A stretch of DNA of 35,826 nt from Streptomyces albospinus (GTDB taxonomy: Bacteria; Actinomycetota; Actinomycetes; Streptomycetales; Streptomycetaceae). Below the pieces are notes generated by a model, which saw only the letters and a list, made by a program, of their open reading frames with translations, had not been told where the DNA came from and searched no databases. Positions 7,427 through 15,668 of the stretch are shown piece after piece. Made by a program: the position numbers and the translations under genes. Position 1 is the stretch's first letter; the number at the start of each line of letters is the position of its first letter. The stretch covers positions 9,424 through 45,249 of the forward strand of contig NZ_BMRP01000049.1 of assembly GCF_014648695.1 (NCBI RefSeq). The letters are read 5' to 3'.

Positions 7427-8172
7427 GCCGGTTGACGATCCGTCCGACCCCCACCGCACACGACCGGGACACCATCCGGCTGGCCGTCCTCGACATGGCC
7501 GGCACCACCGTCGCCGACGGCGGCCTGGTCGAGCGGGCATTCGACGCCGCCGCCCGGCACATGGGCGTCGAGCCGGGCAGCCCCGACCACGCCGAGAAGC
7601 TCGCCTACGTACGCGCCACCATGGGCGAGTCCAAGATCTCCGTCTTCCGGCACCTCTTCGCCGCCCCCGACGGCGACCCCACCGCCACCGAGGACGCCGC
7701 CCGCCGCGCCAACCGCGCCTTCGAGACGGCCTACGGCGACCTGGTCGACGAGGGCAGGATCGCCCCCGTCCCCGGCGCCCGCGAGGCCATCGAGACGCTC
7801 CGGCAGGCCGGCCGCACGGTCGTGCTGACCACGGGCTTCGCCCGCGTCACCCAGGACGCCCTTCTCGACGCCCTCGGCTGGCGCGACCTGGCCGCGCTGA
7901 CCCTGTGCCCCGCCGACGCCGGCGGCCGGGGCCGCCCCTACCCCGACATGGTCCTCACCGCCCTGCTGCGCACCGGCGCCGCCGCCGACGTACGGCAGAT
8001 CGCGGTGGCCGGCGACACCTCCTACGACATGATCGCCGGGCGGCGCAGCGGCGCCTCGGTCGTCGCCGGAGTGCTCACCGGGGCACACGACGCGGCACAA
8101 CTGGAGAGCGCCGGCGCCACCCACGTCCTCGGGTCCGTCGCCGAACTGCCCGCGCTGCTGGGGGTGGTGTGA
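7420..8172 (+). CDS. Phosphonatase-like HAD hydrolase (PhnX-like)
   Basis: 250 residues. HAD motif I is DMAGTT (Asp25 nucleophile), with Ala in place of the usual second Asp, a hallmark of phosphonoacetaldehyde hydrolase and its closest relatives. Lys72 in MGESKISVF lies in the cap domain at the position of the Schiff-base lysine that activates the aldehyde for C-P cleavage. AVAGDTSYDMIAGRRSGAS is the C-terminal acidic motif. The likely reaction is phosphonoacetaldehyde-like substrate to aldehyde plus phosphate. The start overlaps the oxidoreductase stop; ATG at 7420 or GTG at 7423 (GTGA overlap) are both possible. Confidence 0.88.
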   Translation: MVSRLTIRPTPTAHDRDTIRLAVLDMAGTTVADGGLVERAFDAAARHMGVEPGSPDHAEKLAYVRATMGESKISVFRHLFAAPDGDPTATEDAARRANRAFETAYGDLVDEGRIAPVPGAREAIETLRQAGRTVVLTTGFARVTQDALLDALGWRDLAALTLCPADAGGRGRPYPDMVLTALLRTGAAADVRQIAVAGDTSYDMIAGRRSGASVVAGVLTGAHDAAQLESAGATHVLGSVAELPALLGVV

Positions 8173-8173
8173 G

Positions 8174-9325
8174 ATGCCCGCGCCCACCGCGGCACCCGCC
8201 CGCACCGGCCCGCCCGCCGCACCGGCCCCGGCCTCCGGCATCCGCTTCGACGACGTCACCGTCGCCTACGGCAGACACGGCGGGCACGGTGAGCACACCG
8301 TCCTCGACTCCTTCGACCTCACCGTCGAACCGGGCGAGGTCATGGCCCTGCTCGGCCCGTCCGGCTCCGGCAAGACCACCGCGCTGCGGGCGGTCGCCGG
8401 CTTCGTCCGGCCGGTGCGCGGCCGGGTGCTGATCGGCGGCCGGGACGTCACCGACCTCCCGCCGTACAAGCGCGGCATCGGCATGGTCGTCCAGCAGTAC
8501 GCGCTGTTCCCGCACATGAAGGTCGCCGAGAACGTCGCCTTCGGCCTCAAGGCGCAGAAGGCGCCGCGCACCGAGATCCCCGGCCGGGTCGCCGAGGCGC
8601 TGGAGATGACCGGCATGGCCGGCTACGCCGACCGGTACCCCCGGGAGCTGTCCGGCGGCCAGCAGCAGCGCGTCGCCATCGCCCGCGCACTCGCCATCCG
8701 CCCCGGCGTCCTGCTGCTGGACGAGCCGCTGTCCGCGCTCGACGCCCGGCTGCGCTCCGGCATGCTGGCCGAACTCGCCCGCCTGCACCGGGAGTTGCCC
8801 GACGTCTCCATCCTCTACGTCACCCACGACCAGGTCGAGGCACTGACCCTGGCCGACCGGATCGCCGTCCTGGACCAGGCCCGGCTGCGCGACTGCGGCA
8901 CCCCGCAGCAGCTCTACCGCAGCCCGCGCACCGCGTTCACCGCGTCGTTCGTGGGCACCGCGAACCTGCTGCCGGTGACCGTACGCCGCGACGGGGTGGA
9001 GTTCGCCGGCCGGCCGCTGACCGTACCCGTCGGCGAGGCGGCCCCCGGAGCCACCGCCACCCTCTGCGTCCGCCCGCACCTCATCGGCCTCGGCGCGAGC
9101 CCGGCGCCCGGCGGCAACACCCTGCGCGGCACGGTCACCGAGCTCCAGTGGCGCGGCGCCACCCACCGGCTGTACGTGGCGGCCGGCGGCCACCGGATCA
9201 TGGCCGACGTCCGCGAACTGCGCGAACCCCCGGCGCTCGGCACGGATATCGCCCTGCACTTCGCCCCGGAGGACGCCGTCCTCATCCCGGCGGGCCTCGC
9301 GGCGGACGGGGCGCGGCATGCCTGA
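8174..9325 (+). CDS. ABC transporter ATP-binding protein, 2-aminoethylphosphonate-type
   Basis: 383 residues. Walker A is GPSGSGKTT at ~residue 60, the signature is LSGGQQQR, Walker B is VLLLDEP, and the switch His is in YVTHDQ. A C-terminal TOBE-like region (from about residue 260) is typical of the PotA/FbpC/PhnT type of importer ATPases. The gene starts 1 bp after the phosphonatase-like stop and overlaps the first permease by 8 bp. The neighbourhood makes a phosphonate substrate more likely than spamine or iron. About 20 Ala/Pro-rich residues precede the ATPase core. Confidence 0.9.
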   Translation: MPAPTAAPARTGPPAAPAPASGIRFDDVTVAYGRHGGHGEHTVLDSFDLTVEPGEVMALLGPSGSGKTTALRAVAGFVRPVRGRVLIGGRDVTDLPPYKRGIGMVVQQYALFPHMKVAENVAFGLKAQKAPRTEIPGRVAEALEMTGMAGYADRYPRELSGGQQQRVAIARALAIRPGVLLLDEPLSALDARLRSGMLAELARLHRELPDVSILYVTHDQVEALTLADRIAVLDQARLRDCGTPQQLYRSPRTAFTASFVGTANLLPVTVRRDGVEFAGRPLTVPVGEAAPGATATLCVRPHLIGLGASPAPGGNTLRGTVTELQWRGATHRLYVAAGGHRIMADVRELREPPALGTDIALHFAPEDAVLIPAGLAADGARHA

Positions 9326-10307
9326 ACGGGACCCCCGCACCCACCCCCGCCGCACCGCCGCCCTCTGGGCGCTGCCGCCGGTCGCCGCCCTCGGCCTGGT
9401 CTTCCTCTACCCGCTCGCCCTGGTGGCCGTCCAGTCCGTCACGCCCGAGAACGGCGGACCGGCCTCCACCGCCCCCTACGCCGCCGTCCTCGCCACCGCC
9501 TCCTTCCGCGACGCGCTCACCACCACCGTGCTCCTCGCGGCCGGCGCCACCCTCGGCGCCCTGCTGCTCGGCCTCGCGCTCTCCCTCGTCATCGCCTTCG
9601 TCCCGTTCCCCGGCGGCAGGGCACTGGCCCGCTTCATCGACATCTTCCTGGCCTTCCCGTCCTTCCTGATCACCCTCGCCCTGCTGTTCCTCTACGGCAC
9701 CGCCGGGATCGCCAACGGCCTCTGGACGGATGTCACCGGGGCCGCCCACGGCCCGCTGGACTTCCTGCACACCCCCTGGGGCGTCCTGCTGGCCGAGGTC
9801 ACCTACTTCACGCCGTTCGTGATGCGCCCCCTGCTCGCCGCGTTCTCCCAGGTGGACACCGGCCAGTTGGAGGTCGCCGCCTCACTGGGCGCCCGGCCGT
9901 GGCGCATCGTGCGGACGGTGATCCTCCCGGAGGCGCTGCCCTCGCTCGCGGCCGGCGGGGCGCTCGTCCTGGTCCTCGGCCTCAACGAGTTCGGGATCGT
10001 CCTGTTCACCGGCGCCAAGAACGTCGTCACCCTGCCGGTGCTCGTCTACAGCAAGGCGATCCTCGACGGCGACTACACCGGCGCCTGCGTCGTCGCGGTC
10101 GTCAACATCGCGCTGTCCGCCGCCCTTTACGCCCTCTACCGGACGGTCATGTCCCGTACCGCCGCCGGCATCGGCGCCTCCCGCACCGCCCGGCCCCGCA
10201 CCGACCCGGCCCACCCGGACCGGGCCACCGGCGGCGGATCCCCCACGGAACGCCCCCGCAAGGACACCCCCACCCGCACCGGAGCCGCCCACCATGCTCG
10301 TGCATAG
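9318..10307 (+). CDS. ABC transporter permease, phosphonate-type (PhnU-like)
   Basis: 329 residues with about six membrane helices beginning at LWALPPVAALGLVFLYPLAL. The cytoplasmic coupling (EAA) loop reads EVAASLGARPWRIVRTVILPEALPSL near residue 190. It is half of the heteromeric membrane channel with the next gene. About 45 hydrophilic residues rich in Pro, Thr and Arg follow the last helix and are unlikely to be structured. The gene overlaps the ATPase gene by 8 bp and the next permease gene by 14 bp, so the set is translationally coupled. Confidence 0.9.
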   Translation: MPERDPRTHPRRTAALWALPPVAALGLVFLYPLALVAVQSVTPENGGPASTAPYAAVLATASFRDALTTTVLLAAGATLGALLLGLALSLVIAFVPFPGGRALARFIDIFLAFPSFLITLALLFLYGTAGIANGLWTDVTGAAHGPLDFLHTPWGVLLAEVTYFTPFVMRPLLAAFSQVDTGQLEVAASLGARPWRIVRTVILPEALPSLAAGGALVLVLGLNEFGIVLFTGAKNVVTLPVLVYSKAILDGDYTGACVVAVVNIALSAALYALYRTVMSRTAAGIGASRTARPRTDPAHPDRATGGGSPTERPRKDTPTRTGAAHHARA

Positions 10308-11091
10308 CGCGTCCGCCCGACGGGCCCTCCGGGCGGCCTTCTTCCTCCTCTTCCTGCCCGTCTTCGCCCTCCCGCTCCTGGTGATCGCCGCCGCCTCCTT
10401 CGCCGGCGGCTGGAGCGGCGCCCTCCCCTCCCACCTCACGCTGACGCACTATCAGGACCTCGCGCGGGGCAGCACCGTCACCGCCCTGCTCACCAGCGTG
10501 CTGACCGCCCTCGCGGCGAGCGCCGCCGCCCTCACCGCCGGCACCTGGGCCGCCCTCGCCGCCCAAGGACTCGGCCGCCGCGCCCGCCGCCTGCTCGACG
10601 CCCTCTTCCTCCTCCCCGTCGCCGTCCCCTCCGTCGTCGTCGGCCTCTCCCTCCTCGTCGCCTTCTCCCGGCCCCCGTTCCTCCTCAACGGCACCCCGCA
10701 GATCGTGATCATCGCCCACACCGTGCTGGTCACCGCCTTCGCCTACCAGTCCGTGACCGCCGCCCTCAGCCGCCTCGACCCCGCGTACGAGCAGAGCGCC
10801 GCCGGTCTCGGCGCCCGCCCCGCGTACGTCCTGTGGCGGGTCAGGATGCCGCTGCTCCTGCCGTCCCTCACCGCAGCCGCCGGCCTGTGCTTCGCCCTCT
10901 CCATGGGCGAGTTGAGCGCCACGATGATGCTCTACCCCCCGGACTGGATGCCGCTGCCCGTCCAGATCTTCGCCGCCACCGACCGCGGCGCCCTCTTCAC
11001 CGGCGCCGCGCTGGCCGTCGCCCTGATGGCCACGACCCTGCTCGTGCTCGCCGGCGTCGCCCGCATCCGCACCAGGGCCGGCTACCGCTGA
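10294..11091 (+). CDS. ABC transporter permease, phosphonate-type (PhnV-like)
   Basis: 265 residues and about six membrane helices, the first being ALRAAFFLLFLPVFALPLLVIAAAS. The coupling loop is EQSAAGLGARPAYVLWRVRMPLLLPSL. It partners the preceding permease. The ATG at 10294 lies within the 3' end of that gene. The next gene, the binding lipoprotein, starts 59 bp downstream with its own strong ribosome-binding site, which allows higher expression of the binding protein. Confidence 0.9.
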   Translation: MLVHSASARRALRAAFFLLFLPVFALPLLVIAAASFAGGWSGALPSHLTLTHYQDLARGSTVTALLTSVLTALAASAAALTAGTWAALAAQGLGRRARRLLDALFLLPVAVPSVVVGLSLLVAFSRPPFLLNGTPQIVIIAHTVLVTAFAYQSVTAALSRLDPAYEQSAAGLGARPAYVLWRVRMPLLLPSLTAAAGLCFALSMGELSATMMLYPPDWMPLPVQIFAATDRGALFTGAALAVALMATTLLVLAGVARIRTRAGYR

Positions 11092-11150
11092 CCCCGGCGC
11101 CCCCCCCGCACCGCCCCAACTCCCCACCTTGCCCAAGGAGTCACCTCACC

Positions 11151-12236
11151 ATGACCGGTCGCCCCCGCCCCGCCCGTCCCGTCCGCCCCGCCCTCACCGC
11201 CGGCGCCGCCGCACTCGTCCTCGCCGCCACCCTCACCGCCTGCGGCGGTGCCTCCTCCGCCGACCCCGACGCCAAGGAGATCACCGTCTACAGCGCCGAC
11301 GGCCTCAAGAGCGAAAAGGGCGACGGCTTCTACGACAAGGTCTTCAAGGACTTCGAGAAGCAGACCGGCATCAAGGTCGACTACGTCGAGTCCGGCTCCG
11401 GCGCCGCCGTCCAGCGCCTGGCCCGCGAGCGCTCCAACACCAAGGCGGACGTCATCGTCACCCTGCCCCCCTTCATCCAGCAGGCCGACGGCAAGGGCCT
11501 GTTGGACATCTACCGTCCCCAGGGCTCCGACAAGGTCGCCGCCGCAGACAAGGACCCCAACGGCCGGTGGACCTCCGTCGTCAACAACTACTTCTGCTTC
11601 ATCTACAACACGAAGGAACTCCCCAAGCCCCCGGCCACCTGGCAGGACCTCGCCGACCACCGCTTCGCCGGCAAGCTCCAGTACTCCACCCCGGGCGTCG
11701 CCGGCGACGGCACCGCCGTCGTCATCAAGGCCCTGCACGACTTCGGCGGCCAGGGCCCGGCCATGGCCTTCCTCAAGAAGCTCCAGGCCAACAACGTCGG
11801 CCCGTCCTCCTCCACCGGCCAGCTCGCCCCCAAGGTCGACAAGGGCGAACTCCTCGCCGCCAACGGCGATGTGCAGATGAACTACGCCAATATGAAGTCC
11901 ATGCCCCAGCAGGGCATCTTCTTCCCCGCCGCCGCACCCGGCGCCAAGCCCGCCACCTTCGCCCTGCCCTACGCCGCCGGCCTGGTCAGGAACGCCCCGC
12001 ACGCCGCCAACGCCAAGAAGTTCCTCGACTACCTCCTCAGCACCCCCGTCCAGGAAGAGGTCTCCGCCATCGGCGGCGGCTTCACGTCCCGCACCGACGT
12101 CAAGCCCACCGACCCCAACGCCACCGCCCTCGCCAAGATCATGGACGGCGTCGAGATCTTCCAGCCCGACTGGAACGACATCGACAAGAACCTCGACACC
12201 TACGTCAACGCCTGGAAGACCGCCACCGGCAGCTGA
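11151..12236 (+). CDS. ABC transporter substrate-binding lipoprotein, phosphonate-type (PhnS-like)
   Basis: 361 residues. The signal peptide ends in a lipobox LTAC with Cys31, so it is anchored outside the membrane. The mature protein starts ITVYSADGL and has the fold of the iron/aminoethylphosphonate group of periplasmic binding proteins (DYVESGSGAAVQRL, VVNNYFCFIYNTKELPKPPATWQDL, QYSTPGVAGDGTAV). AAGG-type spacing is good: AAGGAG lies 10 nt upstream of ATG 11151. It is the last gene of the operon. Related proteins bind Fe(III), but the neighbouring phosphonatase-like and FAD enzymes favour an aminophosphonate ligand; this is an inference. Confidence 0.9.
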   Translation: MTGRPRPARPVRPALTAGAAALVLAATLTACGGASSADPDAKEITVYSADGLKSEKGDGFYDKVFKDFEKQTGIKVDYVESGSGAAVQRLARERSNTKADVIVTLPPFIQQADGKGLLDIYRPQGSDKVAAADKDPNGRWTSVVNNYFCFIYNTKELPKPPATWQDLADHRFAGKLQYSTPGVAGDGTAVVIKALHDFGGQGPAMAFLKKLQANNVGPSSSTGQLAPKVDKGELLAANGDVQMNYANMKSMPQQGIFFPAAAPGAKPATFALPYAAGLVRNAPHAANAKKFLDYLLSTPVQEEVSAIGGGFTSRTDVKPTDPNATALAKIMDGVEIFQPDWNDIDKNLDTYVNAWKTATGS

Positions 12237-12259
12237 CGGGCAACCCCGGTGCCACCACC

Positions 12260-12279
12260 ACCCCGGTGATCACCGGGGT
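12260..12279 (+). terminator. Palindromic terminator after the phosphonate-type operon
   Basis: ACCCCGGTGATCACCGGGGT is a perfect 20-bp palindrome 24 bp after the binding-protein stop. It has no T-run. It is the best terminator candidate in the 260-bp gap, which otherwise holds nothing recognisable. Confidence 0.45.
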
Positions 12280-12496
12280 CGCTCCGCCGCCCCCTGACTT
12301 AGGCTGGGGCCCGTCGGCCCTCCGTACGAGACATCCCTCACGTCCCCGCGCACCCACCCCCGCGTCACGCTCCCCCGTGACCGGCGCACCGCGCACCGCG
12401 GCCCGGGCACCGTGACCGTGCCCCGTACGGACCCCGGCCGACGCCCTGGCCAGCCCCTGGCCAGCCCTGGTCAACACGCACGGCAGGAGTCCGGCA

Positions 12497-13276
12497 GTGG
12501 CAGAGCGCAAGCCGATCGAGTCATGGCTCACCGACATGGACGGCGTCCTGATGCACGAAGGGGTCCCGGTCCCCGGCGCCGACGCCTTCATCAAGCGGCT
12601 CCGCGAATCGGGCAAGCCCTTCCTCGTCCTGACCAACAACTCCATCTACACCCCGCGCGACCTGCACGCCCGCCTCAACCGCATCGGCCTCGACGTCCCC
12701 TGGGAGTCCATCTGGACCTCGGCGCTGGCCACCGCCCAGTTCCTCGACGACCAGCGCCCCGGCGGCACCGCCTACGTCATCGGCGAGGCCGGCCTCACCA
12801 CCGCCCTCCACGACATCGGCTACATCCTCACCGACCACGCCCCCGACTACGTCGTCCTCGGCGAGACCCGCACCTACAGCTTCGAGGCCCTCACCAAGGC
12901 CATCCGGCTGATCGACAACGGCGCCCGCTTCATCGCCACCAACCCCGACGAGACCGGCCCGTCGCCGGAGGGCGCCCTGCCCGCGACCGGGTCGGTGGCC
13001 GCCCTGATCACCAAGGCCACCGGCGTCGAGCCGTACTTCGTCGGCAAGCCCAACCCGCTGATGATGCGCCACGCCCTCAACGCCATCGGCGCCCACTCCG
13101 AGTCCTCCGCCATGATCGGCGACCGCATGGACACCGACGTCGTCGCCGGCCTGGAAGCGGGCATGGAGACCTTCCTCGTCCTCACCGGCCTCACCCGCCC
13201 CGAGGACGTCGAACGGCACCCCTTCCGCCCGTCCCGCGTCGTCGACTCGATCGCGGACCTGGTCGACCTGGTCTGA
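12497..13276 (+). CDS. HAD-IIA family hydrolase (NagD-like phosphatase)
   Basis: 259 residues. Motif I is WLTDMDGVLMHEGVPVPGA, motif II is LVLTNNSIYTPRDL, the lysine motif is in GVEPYFVGKPNPLMMRHAL and the acidic motif is MIGDRMDTDVVAGLEAGM. This is the layout of NagD/4-nitrophenylphosphatase-like enzymes, which dephosphorylate nucleotides or sugar phosphates. The GTG at 12497 is preceded by GGAG 7-10 nt upstream. It follows the phosphonate-type operon after a likely terminator, so it is probably a separate unit; a metabolic link to phosphonates is not shown. Confidence 0.92.
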   Translation: MAERKPIESWLTDMDGVLMHEGVPVPGADAFIKRLRESGKPFLVLTNNSIYTPRDLHARLNRIGLDVPWESIWTSALATAQFLDDQRPGGTAYVIGEAGLTTALHDIGYILTDHAPDYVVLGETRTYSFEALTKAIRLIDNGARFIATNPDETGPSPEGALPATGSVAALITKATGVEPYFVGKPNPLMMRHALNAIGAHSESSAMIGDRMDTDVVAGLEAGMETFLVLTGLTRPEDVERHPFRPSRVVDSIADLVDLV

Positions 13277-13434
13277 CCCGGGCCGGGCCGGAGCGGGGGA
13301 GGGGCCGGGCCCGGCGCGCCCCCGCCCGGCGGCCGGCCTCGCCGCCCCCGCCCACCCGAACGGCGCACCACCGCACCGCACCGGATGCGCCCGGCCGCGT
13401 ACGGGCGGACCTTCGGAGTATCCGGAGGTGCACC

Positions 13435-13950
13435 ATGCGCTCACCGCAACTCACCCTCTGCGCCGCGGTCGCCGCATGCGCGGTGACGACGGCGCCCGCG
13501 TACGTCGACGACGAACGCGGCACCGGGACCGCCCAGGTCGCCGTCGCCCCTGCTCCGGTCACCCCCGGCGCCGCGGGCACCCCGCGGCTCACCGGCTGCG
13601 CCGCCGAACGGGCCACCGCCCGCCCGGCGGCCCCCACCGGCGCGGCACCCACCGGCGCGGCACCCCGCACCCGGACCGCCGTCCACCCCGCCCCGGCCGG
13701 CTGCCCCGGCACCGCCGCCACGGCCGCGCGCCCGGCCCTCGCCCCCGCCGCCACCCCGGCACACCCGGTCGAGGGCCCGGCCACCGTCCCCAGCGCCCAG
13801 CCCGCCGCCCCGCACCGCGAGCTCAGCAGCACCTCCGCCGTCGCCCTGGTCCTGGCCGGCGGCGCGATCCTCGTCATCGCCGGCCAACTGCTGCGCCTGC
13901 GGCTCCGCCTGCGACGCGAACGCCAGGGGAGCAGCGGTGGCGACGAGTAG
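13435..13950 (+). CDS. Secreted, C-terminally membrane-anchored protein paired with sortase homologue
   Basis: 171 residues, no recognised family. A signal-peptide-like N-terminus (MRSPQLTLCAAVAACAVTTAPAY) is followed by ~100 residues rich in Ala, Pro, Thr and Gly, including a tandem PTGAAPTGAAP. Near the C-terminus is one membrane helix (AVALVLAGGAILVIAGQLL) and a basic tail (RLRLRLRRER). This is the architecture of a sortase substrate, but no LPxTG or LAxTG motif precedes the helix; the sequence there is HRELSSTS. The ribosome-binding site GGAGG lies just upstream of ATG 13435. The gene overlaps the sortase-homologue gene by 14 bp, so the two proteins are probably made together. Confidence 0.75.
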   Translation: MRSPQLTLCAAVAACAVTTAPAYVDDERGTGTAQVAVAPAPVTPGAAGTPRLTGCAAERATARPAAPTGAAPTGAAPRTRTAVHPAPAGCPGTAATAARPALAPAATPAHPVEGPATVPSAQPAAPHRELSSTSAVALVLAGGAILVIAGQLLRLRLRLRRERQGSSGGDE

Positions 13951-14911
13951 GGCGACGAGCCGGGAGGAACCGGAGAACCAGGAGAAGCAGGAGAAGCGGG
14001 AGAAGCGGGAGAACCAGGAGTCCCGGGAAGACCGGACGAGCCGGGATACCCGGGACATCCGCGAGGCCGGGAACACCCGGGAGAACGGGAAGAGGCAGCC
14101 CCGGAAGAAGGCGCACCGGGGGACCGCCGGACGCCCCGGAACGGCCGCCGGCCCCGGCATCCGCCCCAACATCCTCATCGGCACCACCTGGGCCGCGCTG
14201 CTGCTGACGCTCTGGCTCTGCGACGGCCGCGACCTCGTCGGCGGAAGCATGGCCCAGCTCCCCACCACCGGGGACATCGCCGCCGTCGGCCGCCCCCACG
14301 CCCGGCCACCGGTACCCGCCCACCACCGGCTCGCCGCCGCCCCCACCGCCGAACCCACCCGGCTCACCATCCGCGCCCTCGGCCTCCGGGCCGCCATCGT
14401 GGCCCGCGGCCGGTACGGGAACGGCACACCGGCCCCGGCGGCCTCGTCCCCGCACGGCTCGCCCGCCCTCTACGGCCCACCCGCCCCCATCAGCTGGTAC
14501 GCCGCCGGCCCCCGCCCCGGCGAGCCCGGCGCCGCGGTCCTCACGACCGGCCCGGACACCGGAAGCACCGACCCCACGGACCCCGCCAACCCCACGGATC
14601 CCGCAGGGCCCACGCACGGCACCCGGCGGGCCGCCCCCTCACACCGGCTGACCGGCCTCAGACCCGGCGACCGGATCGACATCCAGCGCTCCGACGGCAG
14701 CACCGCCCAGTTCACCGTCGAAGAGATCCAGGTCTACGACCGCGACCGCCTCACCGCCCGCACGGCATACGCTCCCCACCGGCCCGGCCGCTCCGAACTC
14801 CGGCTGATCACCCATGTCCCCGCCGGCGACCCCGAGAGCCGCCGCCCCGCCCCGGTCGTGATCTCGGCATACCTCTCGAAAACCGAGAACCGAGCGCACA
14901 CAAAAAACTGA
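13937..14911 (+). CDS. Sortase (class E/F-like) homologue lacking catalytic His and Cys
   Basis: 324 residues. The first ~60 are an extreme charged, repetitive segment (Glu/Lys/Arg/Asn, units like QEKREKREN), then a membrane helix at ~80-96 and an extracellular sortase-like domain. Alignable landmarks are ISWYAAGPRPGEPGAAVL, LRPGDRIDI and ELRLIT. In active class F enzymes these are followed by GHxD and by the catalytic Cys (LITC). Here Gly205 replaces the His (VLTTGPD) and His293 replaces the Cys (LITHVP), while an Arg candidate (302/303) survives. Transpeptidase activity is therefore not expected. It may be a structural or decoy protein acting with its overlapping upstream partner. GTG 13937 lies inside the upstream gene. 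Confidence 0.75.
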   Translation: MATSRATSREEPENQEKQEKREKRENQESREDRTSRDTRDIREAGNTRENGKRQPRKKAHRGTAGRPGTAAGPGIRPNILIGTTWAALLLTLWLCDGRDLVGGSMAQLPTTGDIAAVGRPHARPPVPAHHRLAAAPTAEPTRLTIRALGLRAAIVARGRYGNGTPAPAASSPHGSPALYGPPAPISWYAAGPRPGEPGAAVLTTGPDTGSTDPTDPANPTDPAGPTHGTRRAAPSHRLTGLRPGDRIDIQRSDGSTAQFTVEEIQVYDRDRLTARTAYAPHRPGRSELRLITHVPAGDPESRRPAPVVISAYLSKTENRAHTKN

Positions 14912-14938
14912 GGCCCCTCGCAATGCGAGGAGCCTCAG
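14908..14938. terminator. Terminator between sortase homologue and tRNA-Lys 1
   Basis: CTGAGGC-C-CCTCGC pairs with GCGAGG-A-GCCTCAG around an AAT loop, giving 13 paired bases and one mismatch. It overlaps the sortase-homologue stop and lies just beyond the 3' end of the tRNA on the other strand, so it can serve both. Confidence 0.75.
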
Positions 14939-14945
14939 TGTTACG

Positions 14946-15019
14946 TGCGCCGCCAGGGACTCGAACCCCGGACCCGCTGATTAAGAGTCAGCTGCTCTAA
15001 CCAACTGAGCTAGCGGCGC
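14946..15019 (-). tRNA. tRNA-Lys (anticodon CTT), copy 1
   Basis: 74 nt that fold into a full cloverleaf: acceptor GCGCCGC/GCGGCGC with discriminator A, D-arm GCTC...GAGC, anticodon arm GCTGA-CTCTTAA-TCAGC, T-arm CGGGG-TTCGAGT-CCCTG. The anticodon CTT reads AAG. CCA is not encoded. On the minus strand a TAGAGT (plus 15035-15040) is a possible -10. The two other copies in the window are identical over all 74 nt. Confidence 0.97.
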
Positions 15020-15366
15020 GCGCTGACCTGAAGAACTCTACACGAACTCCGGGGGTGGTCCGTACCCGAGAACCCGCCCCCCACGCATCGGGCCGATGTG
15101 ATCCCGGCCACTCCCGCCGCGCCCCGTGCGTCACTCAACTCCGCGGCCCGGACCCCGCCGAGATCGCTCGCCGCCCGGGTCGAAGGTCCCGTGATCTCGG
15201 GACCTTCTTCCGGGAGTTCGCCCGAATTGTTCGGCAAAGATCGAGTTCGTGGGCGTAGAGCGCCAGTTGCCCCGTCAGCATGCGGTATCTCCTGCCAGTT
15301 GAGAGGCTGAGGCGAACACCGAGGCGCACGAACGGAACGAGCAGCCCAGCCCGGAGGAGAACGGGA

Positions 15367-15607
15367 ATGACAGCCCCGGGACACGCCGCCGCACCCGGCC
15401 GCGACGGCGCCGCCAGCCCTGCGGTGCCGCACCCGGGCCGTGCGCGCCCGCACGACGACCTCCGCGCCGCCCCCGCCGGCGTCCGGCCCCGTCCCCGGCC
15501 GCTCACCGGCCGCGCCCCGCCCCCGCCCCCGGCGCCCCGCCGATCATGGCGTCCATCACTACTCCTCCATCATCTGCAACCCCATCCCGAAAGCCGACGT
15601 CTGCTAG
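15367..15607 (+). pseudogene. Possible small secreted/RiPP-like peptide gene with a frame break
   Basis: ATG 15367 has a strong ribosome-binding site (GGAGGAG) and opens a frame with coding-like third positions up to about 15540 (MTAPGHAAAPGRDGAASPAV...). From about 15542 the coding-like frame is the +1 frame, reading HHYSSIICNPIPKADVC and stopping at TAG 15605-15607. The switch falls in a run of C and G (15520-15541), so either the gene is frameshifted, the sequence has an indel error, or the second frame starts independently at GTG 15440 (55 residues). The Ser-Ser...Cys...Cys-end peptide would suit a modified peptide, but no modification enzyme is nearby. The rest of 15020-15668 shows no other gene. 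Confidence 0.35.
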
Positions 15608-15668
15608 GACGCGAGCCCCGCCCCCGGGGCCCAGGGACTCGCCCCTTCGTCCGGAAAGGTTGATCGTC

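Noticed and set aside
11151..12236. The binding protein as a ferric-iron receptor
   Set aside because: The fold is shared with iron receptors, but the gene belongs to an operon with phosphonatase-like and FAD enzymes, which makes an aminophosphonate ligand more likely.
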